Source: SVEL01 sp045126215 | GTDB taxonomy: Bacteria > Bacillota > Clostridia > Lachnospirales > Lachnospiraceae | Length of the DNA: 64,000 nucleotides | Direction of reading: 5' to 3' | Assembly (NCBI GenBank): GCA_045126215.1 | Contig: JBGVOD010000054.1 | Coordinates: 1 to 64,000, forward strand | In this document: positions 1 to 8,545 of the stretch, one piece after another | How positions within the stretch are numbered: the stretch's first letter is position 1 | How the letters are laid out: the number at the start of each line of letters is the position of its first letter | Made by a program: the position numbers and the translations under genes | Notes under the pieces: model-generated | What the model was told of the DNA's origin: nothing | Database searches by the model: none | The model's input: the letters and a program-made list of their open reading frames with translations, nothing else

Positions 1-1933
1 TGTAAGAGCTGTTGTGGCATATGTGGAGAATGAAGGAGAGATTACGCAAGGTGGAAGTACCATTACTCAACAGCTTGCAAGGAATATTTATTTAAGTCAT
101 GAAGTAAGTGTCGAACGAAAAATAAAAGAAATGTTCATTGCCAGAAAGTTAGAAAGTATTTATAGTAAAGAACAGATTCTGGAATTTTATATTAATAATA
201 TATATTTTGGAAATGGTTACTATGGAATTGAGGCTGCATCACAAGGATATTTTGGAAAAAGTGTAAATGAACTTACACTATCGGAACAGATGTTTATATG
301 TGCAATACCAAATAATCCAACCATGTATAATCCTCTTACCAATATCGATAATACAATTGCAAGAAGAGACAGGATATTAAAACAGTTACTTGAAATGTCA
401 AGAATAAATCAGGCACAGTACATTGAAGCGACAAATCAGGATATCACGATTTCTCATACAACAGAAAAAGTATATAATTATGAAGAAACATTTATCAGAT
501 ATTGTGCAACTATAGAATTGATGAGAGCAAATGGTTTTGAATTCAAATATAGTTTTAAAAATGAAGAAGAAAAACAAGAATATGATGAAAAATACGATGA
601 ATATTACAGTAGTTTTAACAGGACTTTATTTACAGGAGGATATCAGATATATACATCTATCGACCTTGAAATGCAAAAAAACTTGCAAAATTCGATAGAT
701 AATACATTAAGTCAGTATGAATCGACAAATAATGAAGGAGTATATTCATTTCAGGGTAGTGCTACATGTATAGATAATGCTTCATCTTATGTAGTTGCAA
801 TTGTGGGAGGAAGATCTCAGGATTTTCCAGGCTATACTCTTAATCGGGCATATCAGAGTCATAGGCAGCCGGGTAGTTCTATAAAGCCTCTTCTTGTATA
901 TACACCTGCCTTTGATATGGGATATAAGCCAGACACCCAGGTAGTTGATGAGAAGTTTGAAGGTGGACCTAAAAATGCCGGAAACTATTATGTAGGAAAA
1001 ACAAGTGTAAGATATGCAGTTGAAAGATCATTAAATACAGTTGCCTGGAAACTATTAGAGGAAATGGGCACATCAGACAATTTATCGTATTTAACGGAAA
1101 TGGGATTTGGTAAAATAGTTTCAAAAGATTATTTGTCCCCGGCAGTTGCAATAGGTGGATTCACATATGGTGTATCAACATATGAAATGGCAGCAGGATT
1201 TGCAACAATTGAAAATGATGGTATATATAGGAATCCAACATGTATTGTTAAGATAACAGACTCAAAAGGAAATACTATAGTTGATAATACGGACAATACA
1301 AAAAATCAAAGGAAGATATATCAGATTAACTCCTCAAGAATGATGACAGATGTACTTAAAGGAGTTCTTACAGAAGGAACAGGAGTGCGATATAATATAA
1401 ATAATGCTATATGTGCGGGGAAAACAGGAACAACAAATGATACAAAAGATGTATGGTTTGTTGGATATAGCAAATATTATACAACTGCAGTATGGTGTGG
1501 GTATGATATACCGATGGCTATTGATGAAGAATATGGAAGACATTGTGCAGGACTTATATGGCAGAATTATATGCAGAAAATTCATGAAGGTCTTCCTTTA
1601 GTTGATTTTGAAAAATATTATGATGTTCCATCTGTTTATCCTGATTATGAGCCTGAACCGGAAACAGATAATATTGATTTCCAAGATGAAGAAAATACTA
1701 TTCCATGGGAGCAGATAGATGAAAGTACAATGTCACAGGATGATATTATACATGAAATGGAAGAAAATACGATTATACAGGAAAATACAGATGAGGATAC
1801 AGAAGAAAATATAGGAGGAGATGCAAGTACAGGGGAAAGTAACGATACAACACAAAATCAGACGCAACCTCCAAACCAATGGGAAGAGTACACCACAGTA
1901 TTCGAAGATGAGATGTATACAGAGAGTTGGTAA
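1..1933 (+). CDS. Class A penicillin-binding protein (PBP1A-type), 5' partial
   Basis: Bifunctional peptidoglycan synthase: a GT51 transglycosylase polymerises glycan strands and a transpeptidase cross-links the stem peptides outside the membrane. The reading frame is open from base 2, so the gene begins upstream and its membrane anchor and early GT51 motifs are missing. The GT51 motif GGSTITQQLARN opens the visible part. The transpeptidase has the active-site serine in RQPGSSIKP, the SLN motif in ERSLNTVAWK and the KTGTT motif in CAGKTGTTND. The C-terminal ~100 residues are acidic, Thr/Asn/Gln rich and probably disordered, as is common in Clostridia. A strong hairpin follows 20 bp after the stop. 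The family call is secure. The exact paralogue (ponA, pbpF) cannot be told from this fragment. Confidence 0.95.
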   Translation, partial: VRAVVAYVENEGEITQGGSTITQQLARNIYLSHEVSVERKIKEMFIARKLESIYSKEQILEFYINNIYFGNGYYGIEAASQGYFGKSVNELTLSEQMFICAIPNNPTMYNPLTNIDNTIARRDRILKQLLEMSRINQAQYIEATNQDITISHTTEKVYNYEETFIRYCATIELMRANGFEFKYSFKNEEEKQEYDEKYDEYYSSFNRTLFTGGYQIYTSIDLEMQKNLQNSIDNTLSQYESTNNEGVYSFQGSATCIDNASSYVVAIVGGRSQDFPGYTLNRAYQSHRQPGSSIKPLLVYTPAFDMGYKPDTQVVDEKFEGGPKNAGNYYVGKTSVRYAVERSLNTVAWKLLEEMGTSDNLSYLTEMGFGKIVSKDYLSPAVAIGGFTYGVSTYEMAAGFATIENDGIYRNPTCIVKITDSKGNTIVDNTDNTKNQRKIYQINSSRMMTDVLKGVLTEGTGVRYNINNAICAGKTGTTNDTKDVWFVGYSKYYTTAVWCGYDIPMAIDEEYGRHCAGLIWQNYMQKIHEGLPLVDFEKYYDVPSVYPDYEPEPETDNIDFQDEENTIPWEQIDESTMSQDDIIHEMEENTIIQENTDEDTEENIGGDASTGESNDTTQNQTQPPNQWEEYTTVFEDEMYTESW

Positions 1934-1954
1934 AATTTATAGGATTAAATAAGA

Positions 1955-1990
1955 CGGTAGCTTTACGAAGTACATTCGTTAAAGCTACCG
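1955..1990. terminator. Bidirectional terminator hairpin between convergent genes
   Basis: Arms CGGTAGCTTTA and TAAAGCTACCG form an 11-bp perfect stem, extended inward by CGAA/TTCG-type pairing. It lies between the PBP stop (1933) and the minus-strand PRPP-synthetase-like stop (2010), so it can serve both. There is no long U-run on either side. Confidence 0.75.
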
Positions 1991-2009
1991 CCTCTAGTTA
2001 TTTACATTA

Positions 2010-3188
2010 TTATTTTTTCTCTTTATATTCATTCACAACTTTGTGAATTCTATTTACAGGATTCAACAATTCACTTATTGAGCCATCATGATTTAATGTA
2101 TCAATGATAAGTGAAATATACTTGCTCATATCACAGTTAATGTAGTATGGCTTTTCTAAAAGTTCAGGAGTCTGATAAGTAAGGTTTGTTGTAAGAACTC
2201 TATCGATAAGACCTTTTTCATAGGCTTCATCAAACTTTTCAAGACCATTTGTAAATAGACCAAATGTTGTGGCTACAAATACCTTTCTTGCTTTTCTTGC
2301 TTTAAGTTCACTTGCAACTTCAAGTACACTTTCACCTGAAGAAATCATATCGTCAATGATAAGTACATCTTTGCCTTCTACAGAAGTTCCTAAGAATTCA
2401 TGAGCAACTATAGGATTTCTGCCATTTACAATCTTTGTATAGTCGCGTCTCTTATAGAACATACCCATATCAAGACCAAGTACATTTGCTAAATAAACGG
2501 CTCTTCCTGTACCACCTTCATCAGGACTGATAATCATCATATGATCAGCATCAAGCTGTAAATCAGTTTCAACTCTTAAAAGATTCTTAATGAACTGATA
2601 AGCTGGCTGAACAGTTTCAAATCCCTTAAGTGGAATAGCATTCTGTACTCTTGGATCATGTGCGTCGAAAGTAATGATATTTTCAACACCCATTGCTGTA
2701 AGTTCCTGTAATGCAAGAGCGCAGTCAAGAGATTCCCTGCCTGTTCTCTTATGCTGTCTGCTTTCGTAAAGGAAAGGCATAATAACTGTAATTCTTCTGG
2801 CTTTACCACCAACAGCAGCAATAATTCTCTTTAAATCCTGATAATGATCATCAGGAGACATACGATTTTCATAACCACATAAAGAATAAGTCATACTGTA
2901 GTTTCCTACATCTACTAAAATGTATAAGTCTTTACCTCTGACAGATTCATTGATAAGACCTTTGGCTTCGCCTGAACCAAATCTTGGAACCTTTGCATTT
3001 ACAAGAAATGAATCTTTTTGGTAACCTGAAAAAGCAATTGTATGTGGATGCTGTTCGGTACGTTCATTTCTCCAACTAGTGATATAATTATCAATCTTTT
3101 CACCCAACTGCTTGCAGCTGTCCAATGCAATAATACCTAAAGGACCTACAGGGATAGTTTCAACATTTTGATATTCTTCTAATGACAT
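2010..3188 (-). CDS. Ribose-phosphate pyrophosphokinase (PRPP synthetase) family protein, long form
   Basis: Makes, or derives from enzymes that make, 5-phosphoribosyl-1-diphosphate from ribose 5-phosphate and ATP for nucleotide, His and Trp synthesis. The PRPP-binding loop VLIIDDMISSGES sits near residue 275. The region containing RRITVIMPFLYESRQHKR and FDAHDP matches the ATP and ribose-phosphate binding segments of Prs. At 392 residues it is about 70 longer than usual Prs (about 315-320). The extra length is an N-terminal extension and a divergent region with YSMTYSLCGYENRMSPDDHYQDLK. The start has a clear GGAGG ribosome binding site. It is the last gene of a minus-strand run murC, dnaD, dnaC, prs. 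It could be the housekeeping Prs or a diverged second copy. The family call is firm, the catalytic role less so. Confidence 0.85.
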   Translation of the reverse strand: MSLEEYQNVETIPVGPLGIIALDSCKQLGEKIDNYITSWRNERTEQHPHTIAFSGYQKDSFLVNAKVPRFGSGEAKGLINESVRGKDLYILVDVGNYSMTYSLCGYENRMSPDDHYQDLKRIIAAVGGKARRITVIMPFLYESRQHKRTGRESLDCALALQELTAMGVENIITFDAHDPRVQNAIPLKGFETVQPAYQFIKNLLRVETDLQLDADHMMIISPDEGGTGRAVYLANVLGLDMGMFYKRRDYTKIVNGRNPIVAHEFLGTSVEGKDVLIIDDMISSGESVLEVASELKARKARKVFVATTFGLFTNGLEKFDEAYEKGLIDRVLTTNLTYQTPELLEKPYYINCDMSKYISLIIDTLNHDGSISELLNPVNRIHKVVNEYKEKK

Positions 3189-3261
3189 AATGTTCCTCCA
3201 TTTGTGTGATTGTTTAAAATAGCAAAGATATTATATGTGATTTTATATAATATTGCAATAA

Positions 3262-4248
3262 CTACCGACGTTTTTTAAGTCTTAAATCGTAACCATAGAT
3301 TTTGTGAATTCTATATGTACTGGTTATTCTTGAAAATACTCTTTCGGAATATCGCTCACGTATTTCCGAAAGAGAGAGGTTTGTAGAAATAATAACCGGC
3401 TTTTTTGCAAGATAACGTTCATTTAGACAGTTAAATAGCGCAGAAGCTGAAAAATTATTTGTCATTTCTGTACCTAAATCATCTATGATAAGTAAATCGG
3501 CTTCAAAGATATTTATGCGTTGCTCTTTTGCGTAGGGTTCTTTATCAAAAGCACTATCTGCCAGTATCTCTAAAAGTCTTATAGATGACAAATAGACAAC
3601 GGACTTTGATTTGTCCATCAATTCTTTTGCAATACAGTTTGATAGGAATGTTTTGCCAACACCTGTCTCGCCGTAAAGCAGAATATTTGGCAGGTCGCTT
3701 TCATGTAAATTATCAAAATTTTGTATAAAACCTTTTGCACTTGTAACAGCTTTTTGCATATTTTCCCTTGCAGACATAGATGTTGCCGGATCAATAACAT
3801 CGTCCGGATATAAGCTTAAGTCAAATGAATCAAAGTTTTCTTTTGTTAAAATCTCTTTTAAATTTGACTGTTCATATAAAACATCAATAATTTGCTTTTT
3901 AAGACAATTGCATTTTCTATTACCTACATAGCCTGTGTCTCTGCATTCGCTACACTCATATGGTAAATCAAGAAATCCTTTTGGAAAATATGCAAGCATA
4001 AGGGATTCTTTTTCTTTTTTTAGACTTGCCATTTCTTCCTTAAATTCTTCAAGGGAAGAATCATTGGAAAATAAGATTCTTTTGGCTGTTGTCACAGAAA
4101 GAGTAGAAATAGTATCATCAATTTCCTTTATTCTTGGAACTTTCCTATATATTTCATTTTGTTTTTCTTCCTGTATATGTCTAAGAATAAGTCTTTTTTT
4201 ATCATATTGTCGTAATATAGCATTATATTGTGACTGTGAAACTGACAT
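3262..4248 (-). CDS. DnaC/DnaI-like helicase-loader ATPase
   Basis: Cytoplasmic AAA+ ATPase of the DnaC/DnaI/IstB type, expected to load the replicative helicase at the origin or during restart. A Cys-rich element CSECRDTGYVGNRKCNC (about residues 98-115) resembles the zinc-binding region of DnaI-like loaders. The Walker A GETGVGKT starts at residue 193 and the Walker B is DLLIIDDLGTE. Sensor and arginine-finger region residues follow in VIISTNLSLSEIRERYSERVFSRI. The ATG at 4248 (MSVSQSQYN) is chosen over an upstream TTG at 4260, because the Ala/Ser-xxx-QY start is typical of clostridial DnaC-like proteins. The gene starts 22 bp after the dnaD-like stop, so the two are almost certainly cotranscribed and act together. 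Confidence 0.88.
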   Translation of the reverse strand: MSVSQSQYNAILRQYDKKRLILRHIQEEKQNEIYRKVPRIKEIDDTISTLSVTTAKRILFSNDSSLEEFKEEMASLKKEKESLMLAYFPKGFLDLPYECSECRDTGYVGNRKCNCLKKQIIDVLYEQSNLKEILTKENFDSFDLSLYPDDVIDPATSMSARENMQKAVTSAKGFIQNFDNLHESDLPNILLYGETGVGKTFLSNCIAKELMDKSKSVVYLSSIRLLEILADSAFDKEPYAKEQRINIFEADLLIIDDLGTEMTNNFSASALFNCLNERYLAKKPVIISTNLSLSEIRERYSERVFSRITSTYRIHKIYGYDLRLKKRR

Positions 4249-4270
4249 CTCTTTTACCAAATCCCTTTCT

Positions 4271-5401
4271 TTAATTTCTGTTTAAAAGCTCTCTTTCAAG
4301 GGCGTCATAGTCATATGTACGCTGCTGGAAATTGTTGAAATTAATACTACTTTTTGTTGATTTTGAATTTGACTTCTTGGCAATTGCTTCTGCAGCGTGA
4401 AGCTCGTCTAACTTCTTTACATCGGAAAGAGAAGTAACTCCCTTGTTTTTCCATTTTGATAGTATCCCATCAACATATGCAATGCTTGGATTGGAAATAG
4501 CTACAATAGTTTTGTTGCAAGCTTCCAGAATAATAGCAATATCAAAACCATACTGTTCAGTCCATTTATCAATGTATTCAAGCTCTAATGTAGCAGGCTG
4601 TCTATTGTTTAATCCAAGAGCTTTCATAATTGGATAGTATTTTTTTGAATATCTGTCAACGTGGGCCTTGGCATCTTCACGAGTTAAGATATTTCTGCTG
4701 TGCCAGTCCATTGCTACTTTTTCAATGTATTTTATATTTGCCTTTCCAAGCTCTACACAATAACAGATTAAGAATTCAATTAAATCGATATCAAATTTTA
4801 ACTCATCATATATAAACAGAAGAGTATTAGTATCTGATGGACTCAGGTTCTTTTTGAGATATGTTCCCGCCATATCGAGAAGATCCTTAACATCTTCGTT
4901 TGAGCTGAAGACTGCCAATTCTTCCGTAGTATAGGTACGTTTCGATGGAATGGGACTATTGCTACATTCATACGAGTTTGGACTGTCAGCAATCATCCTG
5001 CATGTGCCATCGTCTTTGGAATCTGATTTGGCTTGTTCAATATTCAGGATAATTGTATCGTTTTCGGCCTTATGTGGAACATATGTAAATGTTACAGGAG
5101 TATCCTGTCTGATATCCTTTAATGAAATATGTGTTATACTGTGATCTTTATCAAATTCTAAACTTAGAAGGCCAATCTGTTCCCAATAAGTTAATGCACG
5201 TATTACATCTTTTTCTGTGTATTCGAAAGTATCTGCTATACTGCCTATGGAAATAGGTATATTGCTGCCACAACATCTTAAGAGATGAAGATATATTTTA
5301 ACGTATTCTCCATTTGCTTTAATCATATACTCGTCTAAAAAATAGTTTGAAACCACGGTAACATCCATAGTTGTATTTTTATTTAATGTAATCTTTTTCA
5401 T
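4271..5401 (-). CDS. DnaD-domain replication initiation protein
   Basis: Primosome protein of the DnaB/DnaD superfamily, which remodels origin DNA and recruits the helicase loader in Firmicutes. An N-terminal winged-helix-like part (about residues 30-90, EYMIKANGEYVKIYLHLLRC) precedes an acidic linker. A C-terminal DnaD domain follows, ending in the hallmark YxxxIxxxWxxxG (YVDGILSKWKNKG). The start is the ATG at 5401, giving 376 residues. GGAGAG lies 6 bp upstream, whereas the in-frame TTG at 5425 and ATG at 5407 have no properly spaced site. The C-terminus is a Ser/Lys/Asn-rich tail. It is followed directly by its likely partner, the DnaC-like loader. Confidence 0.88.
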   Translation of the reverse strand: MKKITLNKNTTMDVTVVSNYFLDEYMIKANGEYVKIYLHLLRCCGSNIPISIGSIADTFEYTEKDVIRALTYWEQIGLLSLEFDKDHSITHISLKDIRQDTPVTFTYVPHKAENDTIILNIEQAKSDSKDDGTCRMIADSPNSYECSNSPIPSKRTYTTEELAVFSSNEDVKDLLDMAGTYLKKNLSPSDTNTLLFIYDELKFDIDLIEFLICYCVELGKANIKYIEKVAMDWHSRNILTREDAKAHVDRYSKKYYPIMKALGLNNRQPATLELEYIDKWTEQYGFDIAIILEACNKTIVAISNPSIAYVDGILSKWKNKGVTSLSDVKKLDELHAAEAIAKKSNSKSTKSSINFNNFQQRTYDYDALERELLNRN

Positions 5402-5681
5402 AATCATCTCTCCAAATTTAGGCAAAGTCTTTTGCCAATGTTTCCATAGTATAGCATAGTTTTTTTAAGAAGTGAATAGTTAAAAAGGGCGTAAAAACAA
5501 GGGATTCCCGCCTTTTATGATAAAGTGGAAAAAGTGGAAAAAGTGGATTAAAAAAATGATATCAGAAATTGAAAGTCGAAAAATGTAGCAATTTCGATAA
5601 AGTAAAACAAAAGATAAAAAGAAATAAATCCACATATTTTTTCTTAAATTACTTAATAAAAATATGTGGATAAGTGGAAAA
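5402..5681. promoter_or_regulatory. AT-rich intergenic region with tandem GTGGAA 9-mers and a DnaA-box-like motif
   Basis: This lies between the stop of murC and the start of the dnaD-like gene (both minus strand). It holds three head-to-tail 9-mers at 5522-5530, 5531-5539 and 5540-5548 (AAAGTGGAA twice, AAAGTGGAT once). It also holds TGTGGATAA at 5665-5673, which reads TTATCCACA on the minus strand, a perfect DnaA-box consensus. The promoter of the dnaD-dnaC pair must lie here unless murC reads through. A regulatory role is inference. Confidence 0.35.
5628..5671 (-). terminator. Likely murC terminator hairpin
   Basis: Perfect 14-bp arms ATCCACATATTTTT and AAAAATATGTGGAT are separated by 16 bp. 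On the minus strand they lie just after the murC stop and are followed by a T-rich run (TTATTTCTTTTTATCTTTT). The stem is AT-rich, so strength is uncertain, and the outer part carries the DnaA-box-like TTATCCACA. Confidence 0.55.
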
Positions 5682-7076
5682 CTAGTTTGAAAGTAAATCT
5701 TCGCCGACTTTTACAATATTTCCGGCACCCATAGTTATCAACAAGTCACCGTTAATACAATTTTCTGATAAAAATTTTTCTATTTCTTCAAAAGAAGGGA
5801 AATAGTAGGACTTTGTTCCTAAATTTTGAAGTTCACAAAGTAAATCCTTTGATGATATTCCTATTGTATTTTTTTCACGTGCAGCATAGATATCGGCAAG
5901 AACTACCACATCTGCTAAAGATAAAGTCTGTGCAAAGTCTTTAAGAAAAGCATATGTTCGTGTGTATGTGTGTGGTTGAAATACACACCAAATTCTATTA
6001 TGAGGATATTTCTTTGCTGTTGTAAGTGTTGCTTTAATTTCATCAGGGTGGTGTGCGTAGTCATCGATAATTGTTACACCGTTCATATTGCCTTTATATT
6101 GAAATCTTCTTTCAGAGCCAACACATGTCTTTAGTCCTATAGCAATTGTTTTGAAATCTATGCCAAGAGCCATGCCACATGCTACAGCAGAAAGGGAGTT
6201 TATAATGTTGTGCATACCTGTAACAGATAATTCAATCCTGCATTTTTTTTCACCATCAACAACAAGGTCATAGCTACCACGGGCAAATTCATCAAACATG
6301 ATATTTTCTGCATAGAGATTACTTTTTGATGAATCAGAACCAAAAGTTATTATATTACATGAAAGATCCCTTGTGAAATAAGATAAGTCCGGAATATCTG
6401 AATTAATTATTAATGTACCGTCCTTTGGGATGAGGCTTGCGTATTGCTTAAAACTATTTCTGATATCGTCAATATCTTTGAAAAAGTCCATATGGTCTTC
6501 TGAAACATTTAGTATGACACCTATAGTTGGGAAAAAGGATAAGAAGCTGTTTGTATATTCACAGGCTTCTGTAATAAATGTGTCAGATTTACCGATTCTT
6601 AAGTTGCCGCCGATTGAATCAAGGATACCACCAACCATAATTGTTGGATCTTTGCTCGCTGCAAGAAGGATGTGTGAAATCATAGAAGTAGTTGTGGTTT
6701 TGCCGTGAGTTCCTGAAACACCAATTGCAGTCTTATACTGCTTCATAATAAGTCCGACAAGTGTCGCACGTGGAATAGCAGGGATACCTCGTGAAAGGGC
6801 AGCCTGTAATTCTTCGTTATCTTCTTTGATGGCAGCAGTATACACAACAAGCTGCGTATCAGTGGTAATATTTTCCTTTGACTGACCATATACTATTTTT
6901 GCACCTTGATTAATGAGTGATTTTGTGAGGTCTGATTCATTCTGATCAGAACCTGTAACAGTTTTTCCTTTTGATAAAAGGATACCTGCTAAACCACTCA
7001 TAGATATACCACCAATACCGATAAAATGGATATTTTCTATATTGTTTAAGTCAATTTGACTGTAATTTCCACTCAT
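5682..7076 (-). CDS. murC: UDP-N-acetylmuramate--L-alanine ligase MurC
   Basis: Cytoplasmic ATP-dependent ligase that adds the first stem-peptide residue, L-Ala, to UDP-MurNAc. The N-terminal UDP-binding motif is HFIGIGGISMSGLA. The ATP loop is GVSGTHGKTTTTS near residues 120-128. The central motif HMDFF and the C-terminal DDYAHHPDEIKATL and RIWCVFQPHTYTRT are diagnostic of MurC among Mur ligases. The ATG at 7076 (MSGNYSQ) is preferred over the one at 7088. The sequence ATGGAGGCAAAAATG places GGAGG 6 bp before the inner ATG, so the outer ATG overlaps the ribosome binding site. Length 464 is normal. The minus strand has a TATAAT at 7121-7126 with a weak TTTTCA 17 bp upstream. Confidence 0.96.
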   Translation of the reverse strand: MSGNYSQIDLNNIENIHFIGIGGISMSGLAGILLSKGKTVTGSDQNESDLTKSLINQGAKIVYGQSKENITTDTQLVVYTAAIKEDNEELQAALSRGIPAIPRATLVGLIMKQYKTAIGVSGTHGKTTTTSMISHILLAASKDPTIMVGGILDSIGGNLRIGKSDTFITEACEYTNSFLSFFPTIGVILNVSEDHMDFFKDIDDIRNSFKQYASLIPKDGTLIINSDIPDLSYFTRDLSCNIITFGSDSSKSNLYAENIMFDEFARGSYDLVVDGEKKCRIELSVTGMHNIINSLSAVACGMALGIDFKTIAIGLKTCVGSERRFQYKGNMNGVTIIDDYAHHPDEIKATLTTAKKYPHNRIWCVFQPHTYTRTYAFLKDFAQTLSLADVVVLADIYAAREKNTIGISSKDLLCELQNLGTKSYYFPSFEEIEKFLSENCINGDLLITMGAGNIVKVGEDLLSN

Positions 7077-7184
7077 TTTTGCCTCCATTCTTCCTATTGA
7101 AAGAGATTGAATTTTTACCTATTATACTACCTTAATAATGATTTGAAAATACAATTTAACAATCTTAATAAATAGATACAAATA

Positions 7185-7216
7185 TTGACTTTTTATTGTT
7201 TCATTATTTATATAAT
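7185..7216 (+). promoter_or_regulatory. Candidate glgC promoter
   Basis: TTGACT at 7185-7190 is followed by TATAAT at 7211-7216 with a 20-bp spacer, or by the weaker TATATA at 7209 with 18 bp. The long spacer leaves the exact -10 uncertain. Confidence 0.4.
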
Positions 7217-7231
7217 TGTGATACAATTATT

Positions 7232-7261
7232 ACATAATATTTACAGACATAATATTTACAG
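7232..7261 (+). repeat. Perfect tandem 15-bp duplication in the glgC leader
   Basis: ACATAATATTTACAG occurs twice head to tail (7232-7246 and 7247-7261). It lies between the promoter and the ribosome binding site GAGGTG of glgC, so it is probably transcribed. Confidence 0.85.
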
Positions 7262-7273
7262 CGAGGTGATTAC

Positions 7274-8545
7274 GTGATAAGAAAAGAAATGATAGCTATG
7301 CTTCTTGCAGGAGGGCAGGGAAGCCGCCTTGGAGTTTTGACTTCAAAGGTTGCAAAACCGGCAGTTGCATTTGGAGGAAAGTATCGTATTATTGATTTCC
7401 CACTTAGCAACTGTATCAATTCTGGTGTAGACACAGTAGGTGTTCTTACACAGTACCAGCCACTTAGGCTGAATGCACATATCGGTATAGGTATTCCGTG
7501 GGATCTTGATAAGAATATAGGAGGAGTTACAGTACTTCCGCCATATGAAAAAAATGGAAATAGTGAATGGTATACTGGTACGGCAAATGCTATATATCAG
7601 AACATTGATTATATGGCACAATATAATCCGGAGTATGTTCTTATTCTTTCGGGAGATCATATCTATAAAATGGATTATGAGACAATGTTAAATTATCACA
7701 AAGAGCATAACGCAGATATTACAATTGCGTGCATGCAGGTTCCAATGGAGGAGGCAAGCAGATTCGGTGTTGTTCTGACAGATGATGAGAAAAGAATCAA
7801 AGAATTTGAGGAGAAGCCTGAACATCCAAGAAGTAATTTAGCATCCATGGGTATTTATATATTTAAATGGTCAGTACTTAAAGAAGCACTTATTACTTTG
7901 AAAGATCAGAAACAATGTGACTTTGGTAAACATATTATTCCTTATTGCCATGAAAAAGGAGACAGAATATTCGCATATGAATACAATGGATATTGGAAGG
8001 ATGTAGGAACATTAGGCTCATATTGGGAAGCTAATATGGAACTTATTGATTTGATTCCTGTATTCAATCTGTATGAAGAGTTCTGGAAAATCTACACAAA
8101 CAGCAGTACATTGCCACCACAGTACATTTCGGCAGATAGTCATATCAGCAGAAGTATTATTGCAGAAGGCTGCGATATTTATGGTGATGTATATAATTCT
8201 GTTATAGGTGCAGGTGTAACTATTGAAAAGGGAGCAGTGGTAAAAGATTCAATTATTATGCAAAACACGGTTATTCGTGAGGGAACATATGTCGAAAAGG
8301 CTATTATTGCAGAAAATGTAGAGATTGGCTCTTATTCAAAGATTGGTGTAGGAGAAGAGGCTGAGAGTAAGCTGGATCCAAGAATTTATGCATTTGGATT
8401 AGCTACTGTTGGTGAGAATTCTGTTATTCCAGGAGGTGTTACAATAGGAAAGAATACAGCAATATCCGGTATTACCACAAAGGAAGATTACGCTTCAGAT
8501 GTTTTAAAGAGTGGTGAATATATAGTTAAGGCAGGTGAAATTTAA
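7274..8545 (+). CDS. glgC: Glucose-1-phosphate adenylyltransferase GlgC
   Basis: Makes ADP-glucose from glucose 1-phosphate and ATP, the committed step of bacterial glycogen synthesis. The N-terminal nucleotidyltransferase motif is LLAGGQGSRLG. KPAVAFGGKYRIIDFPLSNC and ILSGDHIYKMDY follow, then FEEKPEHPRSNLASMGIYIF. The C-terminus is a left-handed beta-helix of hexapeptide repeats. The GTG start at 7274 has GAGGTG 5 bp upstream, and the product is 423 residues. The stop overlaps the start of glgD by one base, so the two are translationally coupled, as expected for the heteromeric GlgC/GlgD enzyme of Firmicutes. Confidence 0.96.
   Translation: MIRKEMIAMLLAGGQGSRLGVLTSKVAKPAVAFGGKYRIIDFPLSNCINSGVDTVGVLTQYQPLRLNAHIGIGIPWDLDKNIGGVTVLPPYEKNGNSEWYTGTANAIYQNIDYMAQYNPEYVLILSGDHIYKMDYETMLNYHKEHNADITIACMQVPMEEASRFGVVLTDDEKRIKEFEEKPEHPRSNLASMGIYIFKWSVLKEALITLKDQKQCDFGKHIIPYCHEKGDRIFAYEYNGYWKDVGTLGSYWEANMELIDLIPVFNLYEEFWKIYTNSSTLPPQYISADSHISRSIIAEGCDIYGDVYNSVIGAGVTIEKGAVVKDSIIMQNTVIREGTYVEKAIIAENVEIGSYSKIGVGEEAESKLDPRIYAFGLATVGENSVIPGGVTIGKNTAISGITTKEDYASDVLKSGEYIVKAGEI

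Noticed and set aside
5522..5673. Possible chromosomal replication origin (DnaA-box-like motifs next to dnaD/dnaC).
   Set aside because: Only one perfect box and three imperfect 9-mers, with no dnaA, dnaN, rpmH or gyrase genes nearby. Kept only as a possible regulatory region.
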